Assembly: GCA_022578605.1 (NCBI GenBank)
Contig: MU394113.1
Span: 1 to 64,000, forward strand
Origin: Camillea tinctor
Taxonomy: Eukaryota > Ascomycota > Sordariomycetes > Xylariales > Xylariaceae
Length of the DNA: 64,000 nucleotides
Direction: 5' to 3'
Numbering within the stretch: position 1 is the first letter of the stretch; every line of letters starts with the position of its first letter. The translations under genes were made by a program, and so were the position numbers. The notes under the pieces were generated by a model. It searched no databases, was not told the origin of the DNA, and saw only the letters and a list, made by a program, of their open reading frames with translations. This document shows positions 22,576-34,075 of the stretch, piece after piece.

Positions 22576-22717
22576 TCAGGTATCCTAACTTGGTAATGAT
22601 CAAAATATCCTGTCATGATGAATGATAAAAACCTGGAGCGGAGATGATTTTGGCTCGTCCTATGACTACTCTGTGCCAAATGCTGCTTAGATGAGAACCC
22701 AATCAGAGCCTCTGATC

Positions 22718-23920
22718 CTACGCCCAATTGGAGAGAATAGTCTCTTTTTCACTTAGCTGGGTATACTTCAGAGTATCCTTCCACAAGATATCTCGCTTCC
22801 TAGGATCCCTTGCCTCAGCAGCCATCTCCCTCGGCTCCTCACCATTCAGGTACAGCCCTTTCGGCCGCTCGCCTATGGCTGGGTTTGAGTCAAACGCGGC
22901 AGTTATGATGTCTGCTGAGGACTTCGTGACCGTACGATTGGTCCCGTTCGGCCAGAGCCAGGTCAGGATCACCACTAGCCAGGGCATAATAAACGTCCAG
23001 AGCCCAACTATCCTCCAGTCGCCTCGGCGAACGAGGTAAGTAGGGGTCGAGCCCGGGTCGATACCAAGGACAGAAATACCCTTTAGGATAGGGTCTGCAT
23101 CAATCCGGCGCTGGAGTTCCGGTCTACCGAAATTATACATAATGTTTAATATTTTGTATCGGGGCGTTAGGCGAAAGAGAAAAAGGCATAGGAAGACGTA
23201 CATCATCATTACTTGACACAGCTTAGCCGCACCATATCGTCGGTAACCACCGCGAAATGAAGGGTCTTCCCTATTCGAACTCCATGTGCCCTTGGCGATA
23301 GGCTCGGTGCTGTTGTGAAATATGGTCTGCCACTTCTTCTCGGCATATTGACCGCCTGCATTGTTACGCGTATCTTGTGTACTAGTTAGGAAATACCAGT
23401 TATATCAGTTTTTCTTTTCAAATAGCGATATATAATCAATCCCGCAAATGAATACTCACTCATGGGCAGAACTGCCAATGACGAGAATCCGCCCGTTATT
23501 CTTATCCATACTCTGCAGCAACATCAAAGTTAATAGCCAATGACCCAGGTAGGTTGCCGCGAAGCTCGTGTCGAAGCCTTCGGCGGTCCATGTCTGTTCC
23601 TCAAACTCGAGGTACCCTGCGTTCAGAATGAGCGCACGGATTGGTGGTATCTCTCCAGCTGCAACACGCGCGTTGATGGTGGTAGCCATGTCGCGTACGG
23701 TGTCTAGGCGCGTTAGGTCTAATGAGACGATATCGTGGGGATGAGTCCTGAGAGTATCATTCACGAGGACAGATCGTAGCCTGTGAGCTGACGATGAGTC
23801 GCGAACGGCGTATAGACCATGGTAGGTAGCCAGCTCCGGTCGAGACACAATCTTGCGCACCACCGCAAGGCCAAGGCCACCGTTGGCGCCTGTCAAGAGA
23901 ATAGTGCCTTTGGTAGACAT
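22718..23920 (-). CDS. Short-chain dehydrogenase/reductase
   Basis: Three exons on the minus strand, 23920-23460, 23381-23202 and 23123-22718, giving 348 residues. Both introns are 78 nt and GT-AG; the first has a CTAAC branch site just before its acceptor. Rossmann marks: TGANGGLG at residues 10-17 (cofactor binding), LILNAGYLEF (NAG motif), ILVIGSSAH (catalytic Ser strand) and YGAAK with Tyr203 and Lys207. The C-terminal extension contains GLWTFIMPWLVVILTWLWP, a hydrophobic stretch that may bind membrane, then a polar tail. Such SDRs are NAD(P)-dependent ketone or alcohol oxidoreductases related to the retinol/protochlorophyllide type. It is read in the same direction as the broken desaturase, 142 nt upstream of it, so a joint lipid role is possible. 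Confidence 0.9.
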
Positions 23921-24499
23921 TGCGGTACCTGCTAGATCGATATAGTCTCACTAGAATTGTGAACGCGACAGATAGTAGAGGAAAAAATAGAACTGAAGTA
24001 CTAGGCACGGACTAGAGCAAACAAAGAACAATAATTATAGGTACGGTGCCTTGGCCCCTTGCAGATGGTGTTGTAAGATCTCTATGATTGTGTAGGTAGT
24101 GGGGAAAGGGGCTGCCGCGGAACCGATAAGACGCGTTTATGCAGTTGGTAAATAATAGCTATTCTATTCGTTACCGGAAAACAGTTAATAAATATATTGA
24201 ATTAGCAATATTTCGGTAATTTGATATTTTCGGCCTATTTCGAGTGTTATAGCATTTGGCAGTCAAGATACCGCGCTCGTAAACTAATCAGTGATCCGAT
24301 AGTCTAGCCAACTCAACCAGTGTAATTTTCGAGATTTCAAGGGAAAGTAAAAATAAAAATAAAAAAGACCTCGACGAGACTCTACACCAGCAATGTTATA
24401 GTTAGTTACTTGAGCACACACACCATGTTCATGCCATAGAAGTAAGTATGCTCAAGGGCAAAGATGTCTTTGGTTCCCGGGAAGAGATGCATCGTCAAT
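23921..24499. other. Intergenic region upstream of the SDR
   Basis: Contains the SDR promoter and the 3' region of the hydratase gene. No other gene is supported. Confidence 0.4.
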
Positions 24500-25563
24500 T
24501 CACCGCCCCTTAAAATTGGGCTTTCTCTTCTCCTTAAAGGCCTCCAGCGCCTCGTTCCGATCCTCCGTCTTTACAACCCGCTCATACATGGCGTTCTCGA
24601 CGTCCTCGCGCGCCCACCCCACGGCCTGCAGCCCCGCGCGTATCGCGACGGGGCCTCCGTCGCAGATCTCGGTGGCGAGCCGGACAGCCTCAGCGAGCAC
24701 CTGCTGTCGCGCCCTCGATGGCAACATGGTGTTGTCCTCGTCTTTGGGGTCGGGCAGGACCTCGACGAGGCGGTCGGCGATGCCCAGGAAGTAGGCCTCG
24801 GGCGCGGAGACCTGGCGGCCCGTCAGAATGAGGTCGCGCGCACGAGAGACCCCGATGAGCGCAGGTAGTCGGTAGGTGCCCCCCGCTCCTGGGATGATGC
24901 CGAGCCGTGTCTCGGGGAGCCCCACGATCGCGGTCGAGGCTAGCACGCGGAAGTGCGTGCACAGAGCGAGCTCGAGGCCGCCGCCTAGTGCGTAGGCGGA
25001 GACGGCGGAGATGGTAGGAACAGGGAGAGCGGCGAGGGCGGCGAAGGTGTCGCGCAGGTTGGCGAGGAAGTCGGCCGTTCTGTGGAATGTCACGACAAAG
25101 GGCGGGAAATGCCCCAATAGGAGTCAGTTCACGGGCGCTTCCTCTGCTTTTATGTTTTATTAGACTTAATGGTTTACGGTTATGGTACTGACTCCTCGGG
25201 GGTAAAATTGCGGCGCTCACGCAGGTCTGCACCGGCGCAGAAGCTGTGATTGGAGGTACTCGCCAGGACCAAGGCCCTCGTGGGGTTCGTGTGGGGGAGG
25301 CCGGCGGAGACCTCGTCTCCTTCGGCGTTGTATTGCAATTGAATCGAGTCGATCTCGGTGCGTAGGTCGGCTAGTAACCTCCTAGATATGGCATTGCGCG
25401 AGGAGGGGCGGTTGAGCTCGAGCAGGCGGATGTGACCCGTACTCTGCTGGTCAATGTTGGTGACCCTGATGAGAGGACCGACCTGGTCTGTCGAGTACAG
25501 GCGCAGGTGGCGGAGGAGGACCGGTGAGGTAATTCGGTATCGGCAGCTCATTCGAGGTGCCAT
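24500..25563 (-). CDS. Mitochondrial enoyl-CoA hydratase, methylglutaconyl-CoA hydratase type
   Basis: Two exons on the minus strand, 25563-25193 and 25079-24500, with a 113-nt intron (donor GTCAGT, acceptor CCACAG), giving 316 residues. The splice gives NFTPEE-TADFLANLRDTF, in register with the family. The N-terminus MAPRMSCRYRITSPVLLRHL with its arginines and YST boundary is a typical mitochondrial import sequence. Crotonase marks: SFCAGADLRER (oxyanion strand), ALGGGLELALCTHFRV and the catalytic PETRLGIIPGAGGT, whose Glu and Gly-rich loop match AUH-type hydratases. The expected role is a hydration step in leucine degradation in the mitochondrion. GC content is higher than in neighbouring noncoding DNA, as for most housekeeping genes here. 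Confidence 0.92.
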
Positions 25564-26228
25564 TATGGGCTATAGAATTTACACGAATTGGCCTCCCTTT
25601 TTTTTTTGTGTTGTGTGAATGGGTATTCTTGGGTTTGTTACTATTGTTGTTGTTGTAGTTGTAATTGTTACGGTGGTTGTTCCAGTAGTGGTTTATTATA
25701 GCGGATGCGGAGTGTAAGTTGGAGTAGGTTAACGGTTAACCTAGGTGATACAACAATGACGTCGGTTAGACCCGGCATTGAAGTGGAGTGAAGAACTCCG
25801 CTTGAGAAGGTTTGGGGAAATGGATGTCTTAAAGTTTATTAATCCAGACCCATTACCTAGCCTATTATTCTTGAGGTACCTTTTAACTCACCTCTCACAG
25901 GTATGTAATTAGGTGCATAGGGGTATGAGAGGCCCAGGGCCAATCAGAGCAATGATAATCCCTCGAAGTCAGGCTAACCCCTGTTCAGGCTGGTGATGAC
26001 TTCATCTCTGTCATCCTCTCCTCCTGTTAGCTTACTGCATGAGGCCTATACAGCATAAGATTCCATCTAATTCTTTTTACTGTAAGATACATCTACAATA
26101 TATCTGAGCTTTCTTTTTCCCTTTCTTATTTTTTTTTTTACTTATACAACGCCTAAGTTTAGCAGCATAGTAAAAAAAACCAACATCATTGTCAAAGATA
26201 AATACCCACTCAATTCGAAAAGAAAAAA
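25564..26228. promoter_or_regulatory. Bidirectional promoter, hydratase / ankyrin gene
   Basis: 665 nt between two outward-facing genes. It includes a T-rich, TTG-repeating tract at about 25595-25690, an ACCTAGGT palindrome at 25739-25746 and pyrimidine-rich sequence just before the ankyrin gene. Confidence 0.45.
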
Positions 26229-26828
26229 ATGGCAACCGACGGACCAGCTACAACAGCATCTATTCCGCCAGAAGCCATTGAGTTCGCGACGCGCATGTAC
26301 AATGCCGCGCGAGCCGGCGAGAAGGAAATCTTCGAGCAGGCATTGCCCGCCGGACTGCCGGCAAACCTGACGAATGACAAGGGCGACACGCTTGTATGTG
26401 ACCTTCTTCCCTCGTCAAGTGCTCCTACAGTTTCTATTTTCACACGTTGACTGACATAATTGCTTGCAACTATTGTAGTTGATGCTCGCCGCGTATCACG
26501 GACACGCAGACTTAGTTAAGCTTCTTATCCAGCACGGGGCTGACCCCAACCGGCTGAACGATCGAGGCCAGAGCCCGCTGGCTGGCGCTATCTTCAAAAA
26601 GGAGGATGCCGTGGTCGATGTAAGTTTCTTTTTTCACTTCAGAGCAATATACCAAGTCATGATCATTTAGAGCTCATTATTTCTAAGGTACTATTGGAAG
26701 GGGGCGCAGATCCTGAATACGGGTCACCGTCTGCGCTTGTATGTTTATCAATGTTTAAGCAGCAAGACAAATGGGGCGCCAAGTTCGAGGCAGCCCCTGG
26801 GAAAGGCAAGGCCGTAAAGCCTGCCTGA
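26229..26828 (+). CDS. Small ankyrin-repeat protein
   Basis: Three exons, 26229-26393, 26479-26619 and 26688-26828 (introns 85 and 68 nt), giving 148 residues. The joined protein reads NDKGDTL-LMLAAYHGHADLVKLLIQHGA and then RLNDRGQSPLAGAIFKKEDAVVD-VLLEGGADPEYGSP. These are two to three consecutive ankyrin repeats with canonical TxLxxAAxxGH and LLxxGADP signatures, preceded by a helical N-terminal cap (FATRMYNAARAGEKEIFEQAL). The short basic C-terminus is GKGKAVKPA. Such single-domain ankyrin proteins are widespread in ascomycetes and serve as protein-interaction modules in the cytosol. No specific partner is implied. Divergent from the hydratase. Confidence 0.88.
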
Positions 26829-29368
26829 TAGAATCCAATCCCTAGTCATAGCTTTCTTCATCCCTTAGTAATATTCATTTTAAACGATGTTATGATGTTA
26901 TGGATTGCCTGTTTCACAGGTTGAATGTCTCTCTATTGAGAGATATATCAGGGGTTTTTTTAGCAATTATGTAGAAAAAGAGAAGCATCACTTCAATTAC
27001 GATACAGCCCTCGTATATGATGATAACTTACTGACACAAGACTGTCTGCCTCCTAGAGAACCCCTTCCTAGACTTGCAGCCGATGCATTTGGTTCATCCT
27101 GAGCCGACCACGACCGCGCAAAACTTGAGATGCTACCATGTGAGGGACTCTCCGCGCTATTGGAGAGCCTATTCCTATAATGACAACGCAATGTGTCATC
27201 CTCCCGAGTCAAGAATAACAAGTGAACTGAAGGCCATGGATTCGATGAATTTCACACTCATCGCACCAGATACCTAGCGAAGGATTTAGAAGTATTTTCT
27301 CAGAAATATAATAGCCAATTGAACCAAAAGTGTAGGCTAAATACCCCTGAGCCACTAGTATGACTGAATACCTAGGTAGTCAGCTTTACGAGCGATTGAT
27401 CAGGATTACCCAGCTAGATAGAGATTTTAGAAGGTCATAAAGAAACAAAAATCGCTACCGAGGCGTGTTGGTCTTTTTCATGCTCAATAATCCTGACTAT
27501 ATTACTAGGGATGGAGACTCACTATCCTTATTATATGAGGCTATTAGGGGTTGAAGACTAAGCCTTAGTCGACGACACCCAACTATCATACTGTTTGGTT
27601 GGCGAAGGTTGATGAAATGAATGAATGGATGTGTAGCCCTATCTTCGACCTAAATGCTAGAGGAATGGGACTATAAAGGCTAGCTTCCTCAAGGAACTGG
27701 TCCCGATTTCCCATAATATTATCCTCGTGGCTCGAGACTTGCCATGACCAGAACCTTAGAGCTTAAATTTAAACTATACGCTCCTCGCTTTCCTCCTCAA
27801 TATTCGAATGATACCTTCGACATGCGAGGCGTAGTTTCAGAAATTAGCAAGTCATATAATATAACTCCTAGATGACCAACTATATATTCGTCTTGACGAC
27901 ATATTTTACACTGCATAGCTACATCCGAGGACGTTGTCATCATCTGTCACTCCGATAGGTTGAAATTCTTGCCCCTTTTCATTGTGACACTGTCAGAATA
28001 GCACGTCCCCAGGAAAGTTGTTTCCTTTGTTTGAATTAGTTCTGTTACTCGAGTTTCGGTTTTCCCCTTTCTAATGTCATATGTGAGAAACTTTGAAGAA
28101 GGGGAATCTGGGAATTGACCGGAGAGTGGAGATTCAAGATGATGGAGATCGTTGGCGAACTGAAGGCTTGTATGTATACCTAGGTATGTTCGGTGTGTAG
28201 AGTACGCATCGTGACATCACATTTAAATCAAAGGTGCAAAGAAACCACATTCGAGATAACATGTATTTTATGAGAATGTCATATATGACTTTACTGACGT
28301 CGACAGTGATGCTCATATCTGTTCAGGAATGTTTCACGCGTTTCATTACATTATTCTAGGCATCCTAGTACACACTCTCCTGTAGAAGATACACAAGTCA
28401 TTAACCTCTAACGTGTCGCCAATATAAATTCACATCTAAGCTACCTCATTTTTCTACTCCCTAGTTTGCTGATAGACAAAAATCCCACCTCTCTTTCAAT
28501 GAGACTTCGTGTCATAACATCATATTACTTCTAAACGGTTTTTGGTTGATCTTGCAAAAGACTCAGCCCAAGCGACAGATCTTGTTCAGATACGGTCGAT
28601 CTTCTTGACAACCTTAGCAAACCAACGAACAACAAATTCCAGCAATAACGTGGCTTCGAAACTACGAAAGCATATAGGCGACACGAACTTATGATACGGA
28701 TTGTGGGTTCAGGGATCAAGATAATCTCAAAATTGTCTAGGACTTACAAGCGTACAAGAAGATACTATAGAACATCTCGATAGTTAGGTCTCAGGCAAGT
28801 CCGCGACTTTCGCAAAAAAGTACTTATCTCTACTAGATCGATACCTCTATTGTACCCATACTCGCGAATGTCTCTTACGCATCTACTAATAAGACATATG
28901 AGTAGGACCGACGAACCGGATAGCCCCGGAGCGCACGCGATAACAGCTAACAGCACGGTTCTCTTCATCGTTACCCAGATTCTTGGCACCATAGTTAACC
29001 CTCGTACGAGTTTCCTAAATGAGGAGGTAGTAATTATAGGTATACAGTCTCTAACCTGCTTCGGGTATCTACATGAGGAGACAACTCTTGGCTCTTGGCT
29101 GATCAACTCCTCACCAAGGTACCCATTCGTGGCCTGCCAGTAATAACATCTATCCAAGGCAACGTGCATCGCGGGCTTGGAGCCGGTGCTTGGCCTATCT
29201 ACTAGCAGCTACCAGGAACAAGAAGCTCTTATAATTACTCCAACCCCAACGATACATAGGCACGATCCGTTCCCGCATCTTCAACTCTAAAGATCCTGTG
29301 CTGTGCGTGTAAGTCAAGAATTCTTACCAAGCACATTGCGGTCACTTCACCGTCACGGATCGTGGAAG
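26829..29368. other. 2.5-kb gene-free region with repeat B copy 2
   Basis: No gene is supported. Overlapping frames on both strands at 28765-29169 look like chance. ACCTAGGT palindromes lie at 27370-27377 and 28178-28185. Sequence just before 29369 should include the metalloprotease promoter. Confidence 0.45.
27513..27596 (-). repeat. Dispersed repeat B, copy 2
   Basis: Inverted partner of 9491-9574. TGTTGG at 27466-27471 and CCAACT at 27579-27584 bracket most of it and could be element ends. However, similarity to copy 1 continues past the latter, so the boundaries are uncertain. Confidence 0.55.
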
Positions 29369-31396
29369 ATGCGCCTTCGAAATGAGGGCAGCTCCCGCCG
29401 GGCGGTCTCGCTAATCGCCTTGGCCGGCGCATTATTGGCGAACTCTGCTGTCGCTGCACCGTTCATTCAGTTGGACGAGGATCCATTTAAAGTGCTCGAT
29501 CCGCAGAAGTATGTGCTGCCAGACAATATGACCTGGTCGGAGTACGTCACCCCACCAGGCACGAACTGGTCGGATCCGACGCAGAAGGGTTCGAATCGGA
29601 ACTTCAATATCGCGCTCGTAGCGGTCGACTACCCGGATAGACCGTTTGTCATTACGCAGGCACCGGAATCTACGGTCTTCAAGAACCCGCAGCCGATTGT
29701 GGCCGGACTGAGCCGCGACGAGGTCCCGGCTTTCTATCGCGACCTTCTCAATACACCTAATGAGCTCAATCAAGGACACACTTTGCACGAATACTGGATG
29801 GAAGACTCGGGTGGCAGGTTTGGTGTGAATCTCACGGTATTCGGTGCTTACGAACTTCCTAGCAAGTCCTACCAGTATGGTGTAGACGATGAGCGGGGTG
29901 GATTCAACGAGGGAGCGTGCCCAGCCGAGGGACCTTGTTCAATTGACCTTCGAACCGACGCACTGGGTGCCTGGCGTGCAGATATTGGAAACGAAACAGC
30001 CAATGCTTTTGAATTGGTCTTTATCTTGTCCGCTGGGCAAGACGAGTCCTCGACGTGGCAGGAATTTGGTGAAATGATGTTCCAAAACCCTGAGGATGTC
30101 CCAGATTCCTTCGGGCCCCCTGACGGCAGTTTGCCTAATTATGCGGCCACGAGATATGTTAATTGGACTTCGTGGGCATCCGCGTCGGTCATCTGGCCGA
30201 ATGCCGGCGGCGGCTCATCGACGCAAGCCGAGAGCTCGGGGATGGCGACATACGCCCACGAGCTGAGCCACTTGCTCGGAATTGGTGACAACTACAACAA
30301 CCCTTACGGCGACCCACCGCGTCGCGCGTACACAGGTCCCTGGTCCATGTTGTCTCGAGGAAGCTTCAACGGTCCTGGAGGTCCGCACACACGTTGGCAG
30401 ATCCCGGCCCTGCAGGGTGGTTCTCTGGGATCTCTACATACCATGGGAGACAAGTTGCGCATCGGCCTGGTTGATAACTCGAGTGTGCTGATGGTATCTC
30501 GCGACGCGCTCGCCGAATCGGGTCCTGTGGTAGCTGAGATCACCGCCCGTGCGGTCAACCCTAGCGCGACCGAGCTCATGGGTCTACACATCATCCTTGG
30601 GGAAGATCTCTCTCCCTCATGCGACACCAGCACGGACGCGCTCTGCGATGGTGGCGGTTATAATAATTACGATATCGAAGTGATCGACCGCATGGGTGCC
30701 GACTCGTTCACGCCTGATTCGGGAGTCATGATTAGCAAGACGAAAGATTTGGATAATAGTCCCTTCCAGTGGACTATCGATGCGAACCCGCAGGACATAA
30801 ATGTCGTCGACTTCTACCACCCGGACGGCACCCCGCAGATGCTCACCATCGGCGATTACCGCCAGCTCGCCGATGCCCTGTTCCACGCAGGGACCCGATC
30901 GGGAAGCGAGTTCGAGTACATCGACGAGCCGAACGGCTTGCACCTGTACGTCATCGACGTGCGGCGCGACGACCCCGGCGTCTTGCACTACACGGTCGGT
31001 GCTCGGTCACTCAATGGTAGCGGTGCTAGCACGTATGGCGCCACGGTGGGCGAGGGCACCAGCGTAGCAGCGGGAGGGAGCAGCTTCGCGTGCTCCTTCG
31101 AGTTGACGAACACGGGCAAGTACGTCGACGCCGGTGCGGCTCACCCCCAAGACCTGTCCGCGTATCTAGCCTCAGACATCTACCGCCTTACTGCCACAGT
31201 CACAGAGGGCGAGGGCTGGCACATTGAAGTGCCCAACGCGCTAGCGGCCGTCGAGTTTGGCAAATCTGTAACGGCGAAGGTGGCCGTAGGTGCCGCGACG
31301 AACGCGACGAGTAGCGCGGTCGTGACGCTAAATATCACGTCTGAGTCGGATGTGGAGGTTAGTGCAAGCGCGAAATGTACAGTAGCTAGAACGTAA
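29369..31396 (+). CDS. Secreted M6-family metalloprotease (immune-inhibitor-A-like)
   Basis: Single exon, 675 residues from the ATG at 29369; the frame is open a little further upstream but only to a GTG. The signal peptide is MRLRNEGSSRRAVSLIALAG followed by ALLANSAVA, with cleavage expected before APF. The catalytic zinc motif is HELSHLLGIGDN with His297, Glu298 and His301. The upstream NIALVAVDYPDRPF strand and YWMEDSGGRFG are characteristic of M6 peptidases. The C-terminal 150 residues (from about RSLNGSGAST) form a Ser/Thr/Val-rich beta-domain. The protein should be secreted and digest extracellular protein. It has no intron, unlike most neighbours, and the family is mainly bacterial, so old horizontal transfer is possible but not shown. 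Confidence 0.9.
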   Translation: MRLRNEGSSRRAVSLIALAGALLANSAVAAPFIQLDEDPFKVLDPQKYVLPDNMTWSEYVTPPGTNWSDPTQKGSNRNFNIALVAVDYPDRPFVITQAPESTVFKNPQPIVAGLSRDEVPAFYRDLLNTPNELNQGHTLHEYWMEDSGGRFGVNLTVFGAYELPSKSYQYGVDDERGGFNEGACPAEGPCSIDLRTDALGAWRADIGNETANAFELVFILSAGQDESSTWQEFGEMMFQNPEDVPDSFGPPDGSLPNYAATRYVNWTSWASASVIWPNAGGGSSTQAESSGMATYAHELSHLLGIGDNYNNPYGDPPRRAYTGPWSMLSRGSFNGPGGPHTRWQIPALQGGSLGSLHTMGDKLRIGLVDNSSVLMVSRDALAESGPVVAEITARAVNPSATELMGLHIILGEDLSPSCDTSTDALCDGGGYNNYDIEVIDRMGADSFTPDSGVMISKTKDLDNSPFQWTIDANPQDINVVDFYHPDGTPQMLTIGDYRQLADALFHAGTRSGSEFEYIDEPNGLHLYVIDVRRDDPGVLHYTVGARSLNGSGASTYGATVGEGTSVAAGGSSFACSFELTNTGKYVDAGAAHPQDLSAYLASDIYRLTATVTEGEGWHIEVPNALAAVEFGKSVTAKVAVGAATNATSSAVVTLNITSESDVEVSASAKCTVART

Positions 31397-31782
31397 ATAA
31401 TGTATCAACTCATAATCGTATTAACGTCTTGCTAAAATTTTGAGTATTATATGATGATGGTGATGGTGACGGTGATGGCAATTACGTGATGATCTTTTTT
31501 CCAGGTGGGGCGGGAATAGGGGGAGAAATAGGGGTCAGCACATTTGTAAGGCCAGAAACATTATCACGTAGAATTCTTCCCCCATCGCCTCAAAATAGTA
31601 TAAGTTAGATAATTTCAGCTTTAGTTGCATTTTGATCAACATACTCTATGTACTTAGGTATGTTGCTTAAATAGCATGATAGGTAAGTGTCGTAGACTGA
31701 TAGGGGTCTCCCCCATTCCTAGTTCAATAAGTCCACTAGTTTATATCTAGAAAAAAACATAGATCCCTCTGTATATCTAGTT
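31397..31782. other. Convergent 3' region with a GATGGT-rich tract
   Basis: Intergenic DNA between converging genes. A short (GATGGT)n-like tract at 31452-31478 is the only visible structure. Confidence 0.5.
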
Positions 31783-33390
31783 TCAATTGCATTTCCCAAA
31801 ATCTGCCTGACAGTTAGTGCTACAGTAGTCACTAGTTGAGCCGCAATATCCAGCCCCTGAGCAGCAGTCTCCAAATTCGGATCCAAGGCAGGTATATCGA
31901 TTCGTTCCTCCACACGCTCCATCTGGTGAAATATTGGTACCAGTGCATATCCCAAAGTTCTCTTGACATCCGGCTTTACAATGGCCATCTGTTGAACCAC
32001 AATAACCGTTAGACGAACAGCAGTCTCCGAAGGCTGAGCCCTCACAGGTGTAGCCATTAGTGCCACCGCAGGTACCATCAGGACTAATGTTACCAGTTCC
32101 GGTGCAGTTACCGTACTCGGGCTGGCAGCCAGCTTCGCAGTATTCACTAGTGCTTCCACACCACCCCCCTTGAGAGCAGCATCCGCCGAACGATGAGCCA
32201 ACACATACGTATTCGTTCGCTCCACCGCAAGTACCGTCTATGGTAACAGTCAGTGTGTGTCGATATTATCACCGCGAAGCAGCATTTCACAATGGCTAGG
32301 CTTACCAGGACTTATAGCACCGGAGCTAGTTGTGCAATTTCCGTATTTGCCCTGACAGCCGCTCCCGCAGAATGCGACGCCATCACCGCATCTTCCGGTA
32401 CTCGCGCAGCAGTAACCCCAGAAGACATTACAAATCTGGTTATCATTTTCAGCGCCACACTAAGGGAATTCATATCGTCAGTTCTTACTTCTAATGTAGA
32501 ATATGGATAGCACGGGTAGTCTTATTGACACTAAGTGAGTAAAATGAAACAAATAAAGAAAAGGATGAAGGAAGGGGGAGAAGTTTCAGGGGCCTAAGTT
32601 TGTAAGTCTCTATACTCTATGCTAGATAGATGAGGCGAGAACGCAAGCGAAAGGAATAGATAGACTTACTAATCCGTTAGTAGAGTTCCCGGTCTCCCAG
32701 ACGGGCTGTTCCGTCGGGTCTGGGGCCGAAGGGAAAACGATCGTGCAGTTGCCGGACCAGCAATTTCCCGAATCACAGAATCCATCTCCATCGCCGCACC
32801 GGCCCTCCGTATTACAGCAAGATCCCCAGATACCGCCACACTTCTTGCCGTTTGCCGGACCGCACTGGCCATCCAGGCTGTAGCTAGCCGGGTCTTTGAC
32901 CTCGCAAAGACCCGACGAACAGATCCCGGTTTGGCAGTCTTCCCTGTTTTGTTTTCCAGTGGGGTTTCAGTTGGCACGGCGCTTTCCTATCTTCAGCTCT
33001 CGGAGTAGGCAAAACATACCTTGTACCTCCACAGATTCCCGTCTGGGAATTACAGCACTGACCACCTGAATAGCCCAAGCACGATACCCCCGAGTTAGGA
33101 CCACATGTGCCATCTGGTGTTGTGTCAAGTACGGTGCCGGCGACACAGTAGTCCTTGCCGGCTTGTATGCTCGAACAATCCGGATCCAAGAGAGGGTTGA
33201 GGAGGAAAAACAGCTCTAGTGAGATCCCATACTTTTTGGCTAGCTGCGTGCATGTGTAGTATGTCACGGTAACTGGGGCTGTCGTATTGAAACGACATCG
33301 TACATCTGCTAGTACGGTAGGAACGAAGCTTAGAACGAGAAATGCCAGTGCCGCCATGAATTGGAGGTGATTGAAAGATGGAAATAGCAT
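31783..33390 (-). CDS. Secreted LysM protein with six hevein-type chitin-binding modules
   Basis: Four exons on the minus strand, 33390-33020, 32943-32670, 32459-32306 and 32237-31783; 417 residues. The signal peptide is MLFPSFNHLQFMAALAFLVL followed by SFVPTVLA. One LysM-like segment follows (YYTCTQLAKKYGISLELFF ... NPLLDPDCSSIQAGKDYCV). Six chitin-binding type 1 modules come next, each with the CG...C...CCS..G.CG....C...C pattern: DGTCGPNSGVSC, DGQCGPANGKKC, LCGAENDNQIC, DGTCGGANEYVC, DGTCGGTNGYTC and DGACGGTNRYTC. The last three are very similar to each other and share one exon, so they arose by tandem duplication. Introns are 76, 210 and 67 nt. It should bind chitin outside the cell. LysM genes beside subgroup-C chitinases are a known fungal arrangement. 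Confidence 0.88.
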
Positions 33391-34075
33391 TGTGTTAACC
33401 GAATGAACTCGAACGATTCTAAATGTGGGCGTGGGAAAGAATACCGTACAGCAACCAGTGTTTTCTAGCGATATATAATAGTATCACACTTTTCCCGATT
33501 CCATGTCTCGGTTGATGCCGAGGCCGTTCTATTCACCCGACAGGATTCTTAATACGAGAGATGCGCAGATTAGACCTTAAGTCTAGATGGTTCGACTTAT
33601 CCTTGGTGATATCCTACTGTTGGTGATCCTCAAGAACTGGACTCATTGTAGAAACGTAATAAAAAGAAATCTTCTTTTAGTCACGCTCAATATGATGGTA
33701 ACTACCTAGGATTAGGCAGGCCACCTCAGTATAGATAGTGTAGGCAATGTCCTAACTTAACGTAAGATATTACACCAACAACAGCTTGGCAAATGGAGAC
33801 GACTCCTGTTACAGTCACCTAGGGTTGCATGATGATAATTAAACGGAAGTCAACCTCGGTGTAAGATTCCGGTTGATACCAACTGCGTAAAGTACTATGT
33901 TCTGTCATGTTGTTGAAAATATAGTTATGAGGTTTCTCGGTTCGGTAAACGTCGACCTTTGGATAGTGAGAAAACCTATCCCTGGAAGATACCCCCTGGT
34001 TACCTATTTCAACACATGTTGCCGAGTAAGCTTCTGTGCCTCCGCTCGGTTCCCCGTTTATGTTCCTGGTCACGA
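33391..34075. other. Upstream region of the LysM gene
   Basis: 685 nt between two minus-strand genes. It must contain the LysM-gene promoter. Small frames on both strands have no content I recognise. Confidence 0.45.

Noticed and set aside
28765..29169. Overlapping frames of 134 (minus) and 97 (plus) codons
   Set aside because: Neither shows a recognisable domain, signal peptide or exon partner; mutual overlap suggests chance.
30304..31067. Several frames on both strands within the metalloprotease
   Set aside because: They are shadows of the GC-rich coding sequence with no family resemblance.
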